Source of the DNA: Astropecten irregularis
Lineage: Eukaryota; Echinodermata; Asteroidea; Paxillosida; Astropectinidae
NCBI GenBank assembly: GCA_963971285.1
Contig: OZ020246.1
Span: 6,991,217 to 7,055,216, forward strand
Direction: 5' to 3'
DNA: 64,000 bases
Shown here: positions 47,699 to 60,301 of the stretch, one piece after another
How the letters are laid out: every line of letters starts with the position of its first letter
Numbering within the stretch: the stretch's first letter is position 1
Position numbers and translations under genes: made by a program
Notes under the pieces: model-generated
Told to the model about the DNA's origin: nothing
The model's database searches: none
What the model saw: the letters and a program-made list of their open reading frames with translations, nothing else

Positions 47699-48101
47699 TT
47701 TGCTACTTTTCACGGCACACATGCAGCTTTCAGCACAACTTTTGCACTGGGTCCGTTGAGTCAAAATCAAGGCGCCGAGCTGATTATCATAATATGTGTA
47801 CCCTCAATTTTTTTTTGGAATGTGCAATTTGGGGCTCATGCAACTAACGCATTGTCTGATTATGACGGGCTACCACAACCCGGGGTTTCAGTGATTTGGC
47901 CCGTTGCGCAGACTTGAGAAATTCTGCTTCACAATCTGGCCCTACATTGTTTTGAACGTGGATTGTCCATTCATGTAGTAATGCGTCGGTTGCGTGTGGA
48001 CTTCGCGCGCGCCTTATTTTGAATCTAGCGCCCTCTTTTTGTAGTGAGATGAAACACGTGTAATCGTTAGGCTTAAATGCTGTCGTTCCATCCGTTCTTT
48101 C

Positions 48102-48221
48102 GCCTACGACCATACTACGTTGAATACACCGGTTCTCGTCCGATCACTGAAGTTAAGCAACGTCGGGCTTGGTTAGTACTTGAATGGGAGACCGTCTGGG
48201 AATACCAGGTGTCGTAGGCTT
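48102..48221 (+). rRNA. 5S rRNA gene 60 (C47T)
   Basis: L before, S1 after. Confidence 0.97.
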
Positions 48222-48463
48222 TTTGCTACTTTTCACGGCACACATGCAGCTTTCAGCACAACTTTTGCACTGGGTCCGTTGAGTCAAAATCAAGGCGCCG
48301 AGCTGATTATCATAATCTGTGTACCCTGGGGTTGTTTTTCTTTTCTTTTCTTTTTTTGAATAATGTGCATTTTCTTCTTGTGGTGAGATGACAAAAAAAT
48401 TATGTTCGGCATGAAATACCCGTAATCGTTATGCTTAAATGTTGTCGTTCCACACGTTCTTTC

Positions 48464-48583
48464 GCCTACGACCATACTACGTTGAATACACCGGTTCTCG
48501 TCCGATCACCGAAGTTAAGCAACGTCGGGCTTGGTTAGTACTTGAATGGGAGACCGTCTGGGAATACCAGGTGTCGTAGGCTT
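48464..48583 (+). rRNA. 5S rRNA gene 61
   Basis: S1 before, L after. Confidence 0.97.
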
Positions 48584-48986
48584 TTTGCTACTTTTCACGG
48601 CACACATGCAGCTTTCAGCACAACTTTTGCACTGGGTCCGTTGAGTCAAAATCAAGGCGCCGAGCTGATTATCATAATATGTGTACCCTCAATTTTTTTT
48701 TGGAATGTGCAATTTGGGGCTCATGCAACTAACGCATTGTCTGATTATGACGGGCTACCACAACCCGGGGTTTCAGTGATTTGGCCCGTTGCGCAGACTT
48801 GAGAAATTCTGCTTCACAATCTGGCCCTACATTGTTTTGAACGTGGATTGTCCATTCATGTAGTAATGCGTCGGTTGCGTGTGGACTTCGCGCGCGCCTT
48901 ATTTTGAATCTAGCGCCCTCTTTTTGTAGTGAGATGAAACACGTGTAATCGTTATGCTTAAATGCTGTCGTTCCACCCGTTCTTTC

Positions 48987-49106
48987 GCCTACGACCATAC
49001 TACGTTGAATACACCGGTTCTCGTCCGATCACTGAAGTTAAGCAACGTCGGGCTTGGTTAGTACTTGAATGGGAGACCGTCTGGGAATACCAGGTGTCGT
49101 AGGCTT
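48987..49106 (+). rRNA. 5S rRNA gene 62 (C47T)
   Basis: L before, S1 after; terminator followed by GGTAC in place of GCTAC. Confidence 0.97.
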
Positions 49107-49348
49107 TTTGGTACTTTTCACGGCACACATGCAGCTTTCAGCACAACTTTTGCACTGGGTCCGTTGAGTCAAAATCAAGGCGCCGAGCTGATTATCATAA
49201 TCTGTGTACCCTGGGGTTGTTTTTCTTTTCTTTTCTTTTTTTGAATAATGTGCATTTTCTTCTTGTGGTGAGATGACAAAAAAATTATGTTCGGCATGAA
49301 ATACCCGTAATCGTTATGCTTAAATGTTGTCGTTCCACACGTTCTTTC

Positions 49349-49468
49349 GCCTACGACCATACTACGTTGAATACACCGGTTCTCGTCCGATCACCGAAGT
49401 TAAGCAACGTCGGGCTTGGTTAGTACTTGAATGGGAGACCGTCTGGGAATACCAGGTGTCGTAGGCTT
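49349..49468 (+). rRNA. 5S rRNA gene 63
   Basis: S1 before, S2 after. Confidence 0.97.
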
Positions 49469-49706
49469 TTTGCTACTTTTCACGGCACACATGCAGCTAT
49501 CAGCACAACTTTTGCACTGGGTCCGTTGAGTCAAAATCAAGGCGCCGAGCTGATTATCATAATCTGTGTACCCTGGTTTTTTTCTTTTCTTTTCTTTTTT
49601 TGAATAATGTGCATTTTCTTCTTGTGGTGAGATGACAAAAAAATTTGATCGGCATGAAATACCCGTAATCGTTATGCTTAAATGTTGTCGTTCCACACGT
49701 TCTTTC

Positions 49707-49826
49707 GCCTACGACCATACTACGTTGAATACACCGGTTCTCGTCCGATCACCGAAGTTAAGCAACGTCGGGCTTGGTTAGTACTTGAATGGGAGACCGT
49801 CTGGGAATACCAGGTGTCGTAGGCTT
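49707..49826 (+). rRNA. 5S rRNA gene 64
   Basis: S2 before, L after. Confidence 0.97.
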
Positions 49827-50229
49827 TTTGCTACTTTTCACGGCACACAAGCAGCTTTCAGCACAACTTTTGCACTGGGTCCGTTGAGTCAAAATCAAGG
49901 CGCCGAGCTGATTATCATAATATGTGTACCCTCAATTTTTTTTTGGAATGTGCAATTTGGGGCTCATGCAACTAACGCATTGTCTGATTATGACGGGCTA
50001 CCACAACCCGGGGTTTCAGTGATTTGGCCCGTTGCGCAGACTTGAGAAATTCTGCTTCACAATCTGGCCCTACATTGTTTTGAACGTGGATTGTCCATTC
50101 ATGTAGTAATGCGTCGGTTGCGTGTGGACTTCGCGCGCGCCTTATTTTGAATCTAGCGCCCTCTTTTTGTAGTGAGATGAAACACGTGTAATCGTTATGC
50201 TTAAATGCTGTCGTTCCACCCGTTCTTTC

Positions 50230-50349
50230 GCCTACGACCATACTACGTTGAATACACCGGTTCTCGTCCGATCACTGAAGTTAAGCAACGTCGGGCTTGG
50301 TTAGTACTTGAATGGGAGACCGTCTGGGAATACCAGGTGTCGTAGGCTT
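50230..50349 (+). rRNA. 5S rRNA gene 65 (C47T)
   Basis: L before, S1 after; GGTAC variant after the terminator. Confidence 0.97.
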
Positions 50350-50591
50350 TTTGGTACTTTTCACGGCACACATGCAGCTTTCAGCACAACTTTTGCACTG
50401 GGTCCGTTGAGTCAAAATCAAGGCGCCGAGCTGATTATCATAATCTGTGTACCCTGGGGTTGTTTTTCTTTTCTTTTCTTTTTTTGAAAAATGTGCATTT
50501 TCTTCTTGTGGTGAGATGACAAAAAAATTATGTTCGGCATGAAATACCCGTAGTCGTTATGCTTAAATGTTGTCGTTCCACACGTTCTTTC

Positions 50592-50711
50592 GCCTACGAC
50601 CATACTACGTTGAATACACCGGTTCTCGTCCGATCACCGAAGTTAAGCAACGTCGGGCTTGGTTAGTACTTGAATGGGAGACCGTCTGGGAATACCAGGT
50701 GTCGTAGGCTT
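50592..50711 (+). rRNA. 5S rRNA gene 66
   Basis: S1 before, S2 after; last gene of the left block. Confidence 0.97.
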
Positions 50712-50949
50712 TTTGCTACTTTTCACGGCACACATGCAGCTATCAGCACAACTTTTGCACTGGGTCCGTTGAGTCAAAATCAAGGCGCCGAGCTGATTAT
50801 CATAATCTGTGTACCCTGGTTTTTTTCTTTTCTTTTCTTTTTTTGAATAATGTGCATTTTCTTCTTGTGGTGAGATGACAAAAAAATTTGATCGGCATGA
50901 AATACCCGTAATCGTTATGCTTAAATGTTGTCGTTCCACACGTTCTTTC

Positions 50950-51069
50950 GCCTACGACCATACTACGTTGAATACACCGGTTCTCGTCCGATCACCGAAG
51001 TTAAGCAACGTCGGGCTTGGTTAGTACTTGAATGGGAGACCGTCTGGGAATACCAGGTGTCGTAGGCTT
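50950..51069 (+). rRNA. 5S rRNA gene 67
   Basis: S2 before, S1 after; first gene of the right block; GGTAC variant after the terminator. Confidence 0.97.
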
Positions 51070-51311
51070 TTTGGTACTTTTCACGGCACACATGCAGCTT
51101 TCAGCACAACTTTTGCACTGGGTCCGTTGAGTCAAAATCAAGGCGCCGAGCTGATTATCATAATCTGTGTACCCTGGGGTTGTTTTTCTTTTCTTTTCTT
51201 TTTTTGAATAATGTGCATTTTCTTCTTGTGGTGAGATGACAAAAAAATTATGTTCGGCATGAAATACCCGTAATCGTTATGCTTAAATGTTGTCGTTCCA
51301 CACGTTCTTTC

Positions 51312-51431
51312 GCCTACGACCATACTACGTTGAATACACCGGTTCTCGTCCGATCACCGAAGTTAAGCAACGTCGGGCTTGGTTAGTACTTGAATGGGAG
51401 ACCGTCTGGGAATACCAGGTGTCGTAGGCTT
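51312..51431 (+). rRNA. 5S rRNA gene 68
   Basis: S1 before, L after; pairs with gene 55. Confidence 0.97.
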
Positions 51432-51834
51432 TTTGCTACTTTTCACGGCACACATGCAGCTTTCAGCACAACTTTTGCACTGGGTCCGTTGAGTCAAAAT
51501 CAAGGCGCCGAGCTGATTATCATAATATGTGTACCCTCAATTTTTTTTTGGAATGTGCAATTTGGGGCTCATGCAACTAACGCATTGTCTGATTATGACG
51601 GGCTACCACAACCCGGGGTTTCAGTGATTTGGCCCGTTGCGCAGACTTGAGAAATTCTGCTTCACAATCTGGCCCTACATTGTTTTGAACGTGGATTGTC
51701 CATTCATGTAGTAATGCGTCGGTTGCGTGTGGACTTCGCGCGCGCCTTATTTTGAATCTAGCGCCCTCTTTTTGTAGTGAGATGAAACACGTGTAATCGT
51801 TAGGCTTAAATGCTGTCGTTCCACCCGTTCTTTC

Positions 51835-51954
51835 GCCTACGACCATACTACGTTGAATACACCGGTTCTCGTCCGATCACTGAAGTTAAGCAACGTCGGG
51901 CTTGGTTAGTACTTGAATGGGAGACCGTCTGGGAATACCAGGTGTCGTAGGCTT
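51835..51954 (+). rRNA. 5S rRNA gene 69 (C47T)
   Basis: L before, S1 after; pairs with gene 56. Confidence 0.97.
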
Positions 51955-52196
51955 TTTGCTACTTTTCACGGCACACATGCAGCTTTCAGCACAACTTTTG
52001 CACTGGGTCCGTTGAGTCAAAATCAAGGCGCCGAGCTGATTATCATAATCTGTGTACCCTGGGGTTGTTTTTCTTTTCTTTTCTTTTTTTGAATAATGTG
52101 CATTTTCTTCTTGTGGTGAGATGACAAAAAAATTATGTTCGGCATGAAATACCCGTAATCGTTATGCTTAAATGTTGTCGTTCCACACGTTCTTTC

Positions 52197-52316
52197 GCCT
52201 ACGACCATACTACGTTGAATACACCGGTTCTCGTCCGATCACCGAAGTTAAGCAACGTCGGGCTTGGTTAGTACTTGAATGGGAGACCGTCTGGGAATAC
52301 CAGGTGTCGTAGGCTT
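52197..52316 (+). rRNA. 5S rRNA gene 70
   Basis: S1 before, L after; pairs with gene 57. Confidence 0.97.
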
Positions 52317-52719
52317 TTTGCTACTTTTCACGGCACACATGCAGCTTTCAGCACAACTTTTGCACTGGGTCCGTTGAGTCAAAATCAAGGCGCCGAGCTG
52401 ATTATCATAATATGTGTACCCTCAATTTTTTTTTGGAATGTGCAATTTGGGGCTCATGCAACTAACGCATTGTCTGATTATGACGGGCTACCACAACCCG
52501 GGGTTTCAGTGATTTGGCCCGTTGCGCAGACTTGAGAAATTCTGCTTCACAATCTGGCCCTACATTGTTTTGAACGTGGATTGTCCATTCATGTAGTAAT
52601 GCGTCGGTTGCGTGTGGACTTCGCGCGCGCCTTATTTTGAATCTAGCGCCCTCTTTTTGTAGTGAGATGAAACACGTGTAATCGTTATGCTTGAATGCTG
52701 TCGTTCCACCCGTTCTTTC

Positions 52720-52839
52720 GCCTACGACCATACTACGTTGAATACACCGGTTCTCGTCCGATCACCGAAGTTAAGCAACGTCGGGCTTGGTTAGTACTTG
52801 AATGGGAGACCGTCTGGGAATACCAGGTGTCGTAGGCTT
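52720..52839 (+). rRNA. 5S rRNA gene 71
   Basis: L before (TATA-like motif reads TTGAAT), GGAGTTG-type S1 after; pairs with gene 58. Confidence 0.97.
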
Positions 52840-53081
52840 TTTGCTACTTTTCACGGCACACATGCAGCTTTCAGCACAACTTTTGCACTGGGTCCGTTGA
52901 GTCAAAATCAAGGCGCCGAGCTGATTATCATAATCTGTGTACCCTGGAGTTGTTTTTCTTTTCTTTTCTTTTTTTGAATAATGTGCATTTTCTTCTTGTG
53001 GTGAGATGACAAAAAAATTATGTTCGGCATGAAATACCCGTAATCGTTATGCTTAAATGTTGTCGCTCCACACGTTCTTTC

Positions 53082-53201
53082 GCCTACGACCATACTACGT
53101 TGAATACACCGGTTCTCGTCCGATCACCGAAGTTAAGCAACGTCGGGCTTGGTTAGTACTTGAATGGGAGACCGTCTGGGAATACCAGGTGTCGTAGGCT
53201 T
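53082..53201 (+). rRNA. 5S rRNA gene 72
   Basis: S1 (CGCTCC variant) before, L after; pairs with gene 59. Confidence 0.97.
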
Positions 53202-53604
53202 TTTGCTACTGTTCACGGCACACATGCAGCTTTCAGCACAACTTTTGCACTGGGTCCGTTGAGTCAAAATCAAGGCGCCGAGCTGATTATCATAATATGT
53301 GTACCCTCAATTTTTTTTGGGAATGTGCAATTTGGGGCTCATGCAACTAACGCATTGTCTGATTATGACGGGCTACCACAACCCGGGGTTTCAGTGATTT
53401 GGCCCGTTGCACAGACTTGAGAAATTCTGCTTCACAATCTGGCCCTACATTGTTTTGAACGTGGATTGTCCATTCATGTAGTAATGCGTCGGTTGCGTGT
53501 GGACTTCGCGCGCGCCTTATTTTGAATCTAGCGCCCTCTTTTTGTAGTGAGATGAAACACGTGTAATCGTTAGGCTTAAATGCTGTCGTTCCATCCGTTC
53601 TTTC

Positions 53605-53724
53605 GCCTACGACCATACTACGTTGAATACACCGGTTCTCGTCCGATCACTGAAGTTAAGCAACGTCGGGCTTGGTTAGTACTTGAATGGGAGACCGTCT
53701 GGGAATACCAGGTGTCGTAGGCTT
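53605..53724 (+). rRNA. 5S rRNA gene 73 (C47T)
   Basis: L before, S1 after; pairs with gene 60. Confidence 0.97.
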
Positions 53725-53966
53725 TTTGCTACTTTTCACGGCACACATGCAGCTTTCAGCACAACTTTTGCACTGGGTCCGTTGAGTCAAAATCAAGGCG
53801 CCGAGCTGATTATCATAATCTGTGTACCCTGGGGTTGTTTTTCTTTTCTTTTCTTTTTTTGAATAATGTGCATTTTCTTCTTGTGGTGAGATGACAAAAA
53901 AATTATGTTCGGCATGAAATACCCGTAATCGTTATGCTTAAATGTTGTCGTTCCACACGTTCTTTC

Positions 53967-54086
53967 GCCTACGACCATACTACGTTGAATACACCGGTTC
54001 TCGTCCGATCACCGAAGTTAAGCAACGTCGGGCTTGGTTAGTACTTGAATGGGAGACCGTCTGGGAATACCAGGTGTCGTAGGCTT
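53967..54086 (+). rRNA. 5S rRNA gene 74
   Basis: S1 before, L after; pairs with gene 61. Confidence 0.97.
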
Positions 54087-54489
54087 TTTGCTACTTTTCA
54101 CGGCACACATGCAGCTTTCAGCACAACTTTTGCACTGGGTCCGTTGAGTCAAAATCAAGGCGCCGAGCTGATTATCATAATATGTGTACCCTCAATTTTT
54201 TTTTGGAATGTGCAATTTGGGGCTCATGCAACTAACGCATTGTCTGATTATGACGGGCTACCACAACCCGGGGTTTCAGTGATTTGGCCCGTTGCGCAGA
54301 CTTGAGAAATTCTGCTTCACAATCTGGCCCTACATTGTTTTGAACGTGGATTGTCCATTCATGTAGTAATGCGTCGGTTGCGTGTGGACTTCGCGCGCGC
54401 CTTATTTTGAATCTAGCGCCCTCTTTTTGTAGTGAGATGAAACACGTGTAATCGTTATGCTTAAATGCTGTCGTTCCACCCGTTCTTTC

Positions 54490-54609
54490 GCCTACGACCA
54501 TACTACGTTGAATACACCGGTTCTCGTCCGATCACTGAAGTTAAGCAACGTCGGGCTTGGTTAGTACTTGAATGGGAGACCGTCTGGGAATACCAGGTGT
54601 CGTAGGCTT
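54490..54609 (+). rRNA. 5S rRNA gene 75 (C47T)
   Basis: L before, S1 after; GGTAC variant; pairs with gene 62. Confidence 0.97.
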
Positions 54610-54851
54610 TTTGGTACTTTTCACGGCACACATGCAGCTTTCAGCACAACTTTTGCACTGGGTCCGTTGAGTCAAAATCAAGGCGCCGAGCTGATTATCA
54701 TAATCTGTGTACCCTGGGGTTGTTTTTCTTTTCTTTTCTTTTTTTGAATAATGTGCATTTTCTTCTTGTGGTGAGATGACAAAAAAATTATGTTCGGCAT
54801 GAAATACCCGTAATCGTTATGCTTAAATGTTGTCGTTCCACACGTTCTTTC

Positions 54852-54971
54852 GCCTACGACCATACTACGTTGAATACACCGGTTCTCGTCCGATCACCGA
54901 AGTTAAGCAACGTCGGGCTTGGTTAGTACTTGAATGGGAGACCGTCTGGGAATACCAGGTGTCGTAGGCTT
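54852..54971 (+). rRNA. 5S rRNA gene 76
   Basis: S1 before, S2 after; pairs with gene 63. Confidence 0.97.
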
Positions 54972-55209
54972 TTTGCTACTTTTCACGGCACACATGCAGC
55001 TATCAGCACAACTTTTGCACTGGGTCCGTTGAGTCAAAATCAAGGCGCCGAGCTGATTATCATAATCTGTGTACCCTGGTTTTTTTCTTTTCTTTTCTTT
55101 TTTTGAATAATGTGCATTTTCTTCTTGTGGTGAGATGACAAAAAAATTTGATCGGCATGAAATACCCGTAATCGTTATGCTTAAATGTTGTCGTTCCACA
55201 CGTTCTTTC

Positions 55210-55329
55210 GCCTACGACCATACTACGTTGAATACACCGGTTCTCGTCCGATCACCGAAGTTAAGCAACGTCGGGCTTGGTTAGTACTTGAATGGGAGAC
55301 CGTCTGGGAATACCAGGTGTCGTAGGCTT
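55210..55329 (+). rRNA. 5S rRNA gene 77
   Basis: S2 before, L after; pairs with gene 64. Confidence 0.97.
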
Positions 55330-55732
55330 TTTGCTACTTTTCACGGCACACAAGCAGCTTTCAGCACAACTTTTGCACTGGGTCCGTTGAGTCAAAATCA
55401 AGGCGCCGAGCTGATTATCATAATATGTGTACCCTCAATTTTTTTTTGGAATGTGCAATTTGGGGCTCATGCAACTAACGCATTGTCTGATTATGACGGG
55501 CTACCACAACCCGGGGTTTCAGTGATTTGGCCCGTTGCGCAGACTTGAGAAATTCTGCTTCACAATCTGGCCCTACATTGTTTTGAACGTGGATTGTCCA
55601 TTCATGTAGTAATGCGTCGGTTGCGTGTGGACTTCGCGCGCGCCTTATTTTGAATCTAGCGCCCTCTTTTTGTAGTGAGATGAAACACGTGTAATCGTTA
55701 TGCTTAAATGCTGTCGTTCCACCCGTTCTTTC

Positions 55733-55852
55733 GCCTACGACCATACTACGTTGAATACACCGGTTCTCGTCCGATCACTGAAGTTAAGCAACGTCGGGCT
55801 TGGTTAGTACTTGAATGGGAGACCGTCTGGGAATACCAGGTGTCGTAGGCTT
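55733..55852 (+). rRNA. 5S rRNA gene 78 (C47T)
   Basis: L before, S1 after; GGTAC variant; pairs with gene 65. Confidence 0.97.
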
Positions 55853-56094
55853 TTTGGTACTTTTCACGGCACACATGCAGCTTTCAGCACAACTTTTGCA
55901 CTGGGTCCGTTGAGTCAAAATCAAGGCGCCGAGCTGATTATCATAATCTGTGTACCCTGGGGTTGTTTTTCTTTTCTTTTCTTTTTTTGAATAATGTGCA
56001 TTTTCTTCTTGTGGTGAGATGACAAAAAAATTATGTTCGGCATGAAATACCCGTAATCGTTATGCTTAAATGTTGTCGTTCCACACGTTCTTTC

Positions 56095-56214
56095 GCCTAC
56101 GACCATACTACGTTGAATACACCGGTTCTCGTCCGATCACCGAAGTTAAGCAACGTCGGGCTTGGTTAGTACTTGAATGGGAGACCGTCTGGGAATACCA
56201 GGTGTCGTAGGCTT
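56095..56214 (+). rRNA. 5S rRNA gene 79
   Basis: S1 before, S2 after; last gene of the right block. Confidence 0.97.
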
Positions 56215-56452
56215 TTTGCTACTTTTCACGGCACACATGCAGCTATCAGCACAACTTTTGCACTGGGTCCGTTGAGTCAAAATCAAGGCGCCGAGCTGAT
56301 TATCATAATCTGTGTACCCTGGTTTTTTTCTTTTCTTTTCTTTTTTTGAATAATGTGCATTTTCTTCTTGTGGTGAGATGACAAAAAAATTTGATCGGCA
56401 TGAAATACCCGTAATCGTTATGCTTAAATGTTGTCGTTCCACACGTTCTTTC

Positions 56453-56572
56453 GCCTACGACCATACTACGTTGAATACACCGGTTCTCGTCCGATCACCG
56501 AAGTTAAGCAACGTCGGGCTTGGTTAGTACTTGAATGGGAGACCGTCTGGGAATACCAGGTGTCGTAGGCTT
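56453..56572 (+). rRNA. 5S rRNA gene 80
   Basis: S2 before, L after; the trimer order resumes. Confidence 0.97.
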
Positions 56573-56975
56573 TTTGCTACTTTTCACGGCACACATGCAG
56601 CTTTCAGCACAACTTTTGCACTGGGTCCGTTGAGTCAAAATCAAGGCGCCGAGCTGATTATCATAATATGTGTACCCTCAATTTTTTTTTGGAATGTGCA
56701 ATTTGGGGCTCATGCAACTAACGCATTGTCTGATTATGACGGGCTACCACAACCCGGGGTTTCAGTGATTTGGCCCGTTGCGCAGACTTGAGAAATTCTG
56801 CTTCACAATCTGGCCCTACATTGTTTTGAACGTGGATTGTCCATTCATGTAGTAATGCGTCGGTTGCGTGTGGACTTCGCGCGCGCCTTATTTTGAATCT
56901 AGCGCCCTCTTTTTGTAGTGAGATGAAACACGTGTAATCGTTATGCTTAAATGCTGTCGTTCCACCCGTTCTTTC

Positions 56976-57095
56976 GCCTACGACCATACTACGTTGAATA
57001 CACCGGTTCTCGTCCGATCACCGAAGTTAAGCAACGTCGGGCTTGGTTAGTACTTGAATGGGAGACCGTCTGGGAATACCAGGTGTCGTAGGCTT
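56976..57095 (+). rRNA. 5S rRNA gene 81
   Basis: L before, S1 after. Confidence 0.97.
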
Positions 57096-57337
57096 TTTGC
57101 TACTTTTCACGGCACACATGCAGCTTTCAGCACAACTTTTGCACTGGGTCCGTTGAGTCAAAATCAAGGCGCCGAGCTGATTATCATAATCTGTGTACCC
57201 TGGGGTTGTTTTTCTTTTCTTTTCTTTTTTTGAATAATGTGCATTTTCTTCTTGTGGTGAGATGACAAAAAAATTATGTTCGGCATGAAATACCCGTAAT
57301 CGTTATGCTTAAATGTTGTCGTTCCACACGTTCTTTC

Positions 57338-57457
57338 GCCTACGACCATACTACGTTGAATACACCGGTTCTCGTCCGATCACCGAAGTTAAGCAACGTC
57401 GGGCTTGGTTAGTACTTGAATGGGAGACCGTCTGGGAATACCAGGTGTCGTAGGCTT
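57338..57457 (+). rRNA. 5S rRNA gene 82
   Basis: S1 before, S2 after. Confidence 0.97.
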
Positions 57458-57695
57458 TTTGCTACTTTTCACGGCACACATGCAGCTATCAGCACAACTT
57501 TTGCACTGGGTCCGTTGAGTCAAAATCAAGGCGCCGAGCTGATTATCATAATCTGTGTACCCTGGTTTTTTTCTTTTCTTTTCTTTTTTTGAATAATGTG
57601 CATTTTCTTCTTGTGGTGAGATGACAAAAAAATTTGATCGGCATGAAATACCCGTAATCGTTATGCTTAAATGTTGTCGTTCCACACGTTCTTTC

Positions 57696-57815
57696 GCCTA
57701 CGACCATACTACGTTGAATACACCGGTTCTCGTCCGATCACCGAAGTTAAGCAACGTCGGGCTTGGTTAGTACTTGAATGGGAGACCGTCTGGGAATACC
57801 AGGTGTCGTAGGCTT
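57696..57815 (+). rRNA. 5S rRNA gene 83
   Basis: S2 before, L after. Confidence 0.97.
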
Positions 57816-58218
57816 TTTGCTACTTTTCACGGCACACAAGCAGCTTTCAGCACAACTTTTGCACTGGGTCCGTTGAGTCAAAATCAAGGCGCCGAGCTGA
57901 TTATCATAATATGTGTACCCTCAATTTTTTTTTGGAATGTGCAATTTGGGGCTCATGCAACTAACGCATTGTCTGATTATGACGGGCTACCACAACCCGG
58001 GGTTTCAGTGATTTGGCCCGTTGCGCAGACTTGAGAAATTCTGCTTCACAATCTGGCCCTACATTGTTTTGAACGTGGATTGTCCATTCATGTAGTAATG
58101 CGTCGGTTGCGTGTGGACTTCGCGCGCGCCTTATTTTGAATCTAGCGCCCTCTTTTTGTAGTGAGATGAAACACGTGTAATCGTTATGCTTAAATGCTGT
58201 CGTTCCACCCGTTCTTTC

Positions 58219-58338
58219 GCCTACGACCATACTACGTTGAATACACCGGTTCTCGTCCGATCACTGAAGTTAAGCAACGTCGGGCTTGGTTAGTACTTGA
58301 ATGGGAGACCGTCTGGGAATACCAGGTGTCGTAGGCTT
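58219..58338 (+). rRNA. 5S rRNA gene 84 (C47T)
   Basis: L before, S1 after; GGTAC variant; last C47T gene in the window. Confidence 0.97.
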
Positions 58339-58580
58339 TTTGGTACTTTTCACGGCACACATGCAGCTTTCAGCACAACTTTTGCACTGGGTCCGTTGAG
58401 TCAAAATCAAGGCGCCGAGCTGATTATCATAATCTGTGTACCCTGGGGTTGTTTTTCTTTTCTTTTCTTTTTTTGAATAATGTGCATTTTCTTCTTGTGG
58501 TGAGATGACAAAAAAATTATGTTCGGCATGAAATACCCGTAATCGTTATGCTTAAATGTTGTCGTTCCACACGTTCTTTC

Positions 58581-58700
58581 GCCTACGACCATACTACGTT
58601 GAATACACCGGTTCTCGTCCGATCACCGAAGTTAAGCAACGTCGGGCTTGGTTAGTACTTGAATGGGAGACCGTCTGGGAATACCAGGTGTCGTAGGCTT
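58581..58700 (+). rRNA. 5S rRNA gene 85
   Basis: S1 before, S2 after. Confidence 0.97.
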
Positions 58701-58938
58701 TTTGCTACTTTTCACGGCACACATGCAGCTATCAGCACAACTTTTGCACTGGGTCCGTTGAGTCAAAATCAAGGCGCCGAGCTGATTATCATAATCTGTG
58801 TACCCTGGTTTTTTTCTTTTCTTTTCTTTTTTTGAATAATGTGCATTTTCTTCTTGTGGTGAGATGACAAAAAAATTTGATCGGCATGAAATACCCGTAA
58901 TCGTTATGCTTAAATGTTGTCGTTCCACACGTTCTTTC

Positions 58939-59058
58939 GCCTACGACCATACTACGTTGAATACACCGGTTCTCGTCCGATCACCGAAGTTAAGCAACGT
59001 CGGGCTTGGTTAGTACTTGAATGGGAGACCGTCTGGGAATACCAGGTGTCGTAGGCTT
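58939..59058 (+). rRNA. 5S rRNA gene 86
   Basis: S2 before, L after. Confidence 0.97.
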
Positions 59059-59461
59059 TTTGCTACTTTTCACGGCACACAAGCAGCTTTCAGCACAACT
59101 TTTGCACTGGGTCCGTTGAGTCAAAATCAAGGCGCCGAGCTGATTATCATAATATGTGTACCCTCAATTTTTTTTTGGAATGTGCAATTTGGGGCTCATG
59201 CAACTAACGCATTGTCTGATTATGACGGGCTACCACAACCCGGGGTTTCAGTGATTTGGCCCGTTGCGCAGACTTGAGAAATTCTGCTTCACAATCTGGC
59301 CCTACATTGTTTTGAACGTGGATTGTCCATTCATGTAGTAATGCGTCGGTTGCGTGTGGACTTCGCGCGCGCCTTATTTTGAATCTAGCGCCCTCTTTTT
59401 GTAGTGAGATGAAACACGTGTAATCGTTATGCTTAAATGCTGTCGTTCCACCCGTTCTTTC

Positions 59462-59581
59462 GCCTACGACCATACTACGTTGAATACACCGGTTCTCGTC
59501 CGATCACCGAAGTTAAGCAACGTCGGGCTTGGTTAGTACTTGAATGGGAGACCGTCTGGGAATACCAGGTGTCGTAGGCTT
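59462..59581 (+). rRNA. 5S rRNA gene 87
   Basis: L before, S1 after. Confidence 0.97.
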
Positions 59582-59823
59582 TTTGCTACTTTTCACGGCA
59601 CACATGCAGCTTTCAGCACAACTTTTGCACTGGGTCCGTTGAGTCAAAATCAAGGCGCCGAGCTGATTATCATAATCTGTGTACCCTGGGGTTGTTTTTC
59701 TTTTCTTTTCTTTTTTTGAATAATGTGCATTTTCTTCTTGTGGTGAGATGACAAAAAAATTATGTTCGGCATGAAATACCCGTAATCGTTATGCTTAAAT
59801 GTTGTCGTTCCACACGTTCTTTC

Positions 59824-59943
59824 GCCTACGACCATACTACGTTGAATACACCGGTTCTCGTCCGATCACCGAAGTTAAGCAACGTCGGGCTTGGTTAGTA
59901 CTTGAATGGGAGACCGTCTGGGAATACCAGGTGTCGTAGGCTT
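59824..59943 (+). rRNA. 5S rRNA gene 88
   Basis: S1 before, S2 after. Confidence 0.97.
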
Positions 59944-60181
59944 TTTGCTACTTTTCACGGCACACATGCAGCTATCAGCACAACTTTTGCACTGGGTCCG
60001 TTGAGTCAAAATCAAGGCGCCGAGCTGATTATCATAATCTGTGTACCCTGGTTTTTTTCTTTTCTTTTCTTTTTTTGAATAATGTGCATTTTCTTCTTGT
60101 GGTGAGATGACAAAAAAATTTGATCGGCATGAAATTCCCGTAATCGTTATGCTTAAATGTTGTCGTTCCACCCGTTCTTTC

Positions 60182-60301
60182 GCCTACGACCATACTACGT
60201 TGAATACACCGGTTCTCGTCCGATCACCGAAGTTAAGCAACGTCGGGCTTGGTTAGTACTTGAATGGGAGACCGTCTGGGAATACCAGGTGTCGTATGCT
60301 T
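60182..60301 (+). rRNA. 5S rRNA gene 89 (G116T)
   Basis: S2 with L-type CCACCC before, L after. G116T breaks the C3-G116 pair of helix I. Confidence 0.95.
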
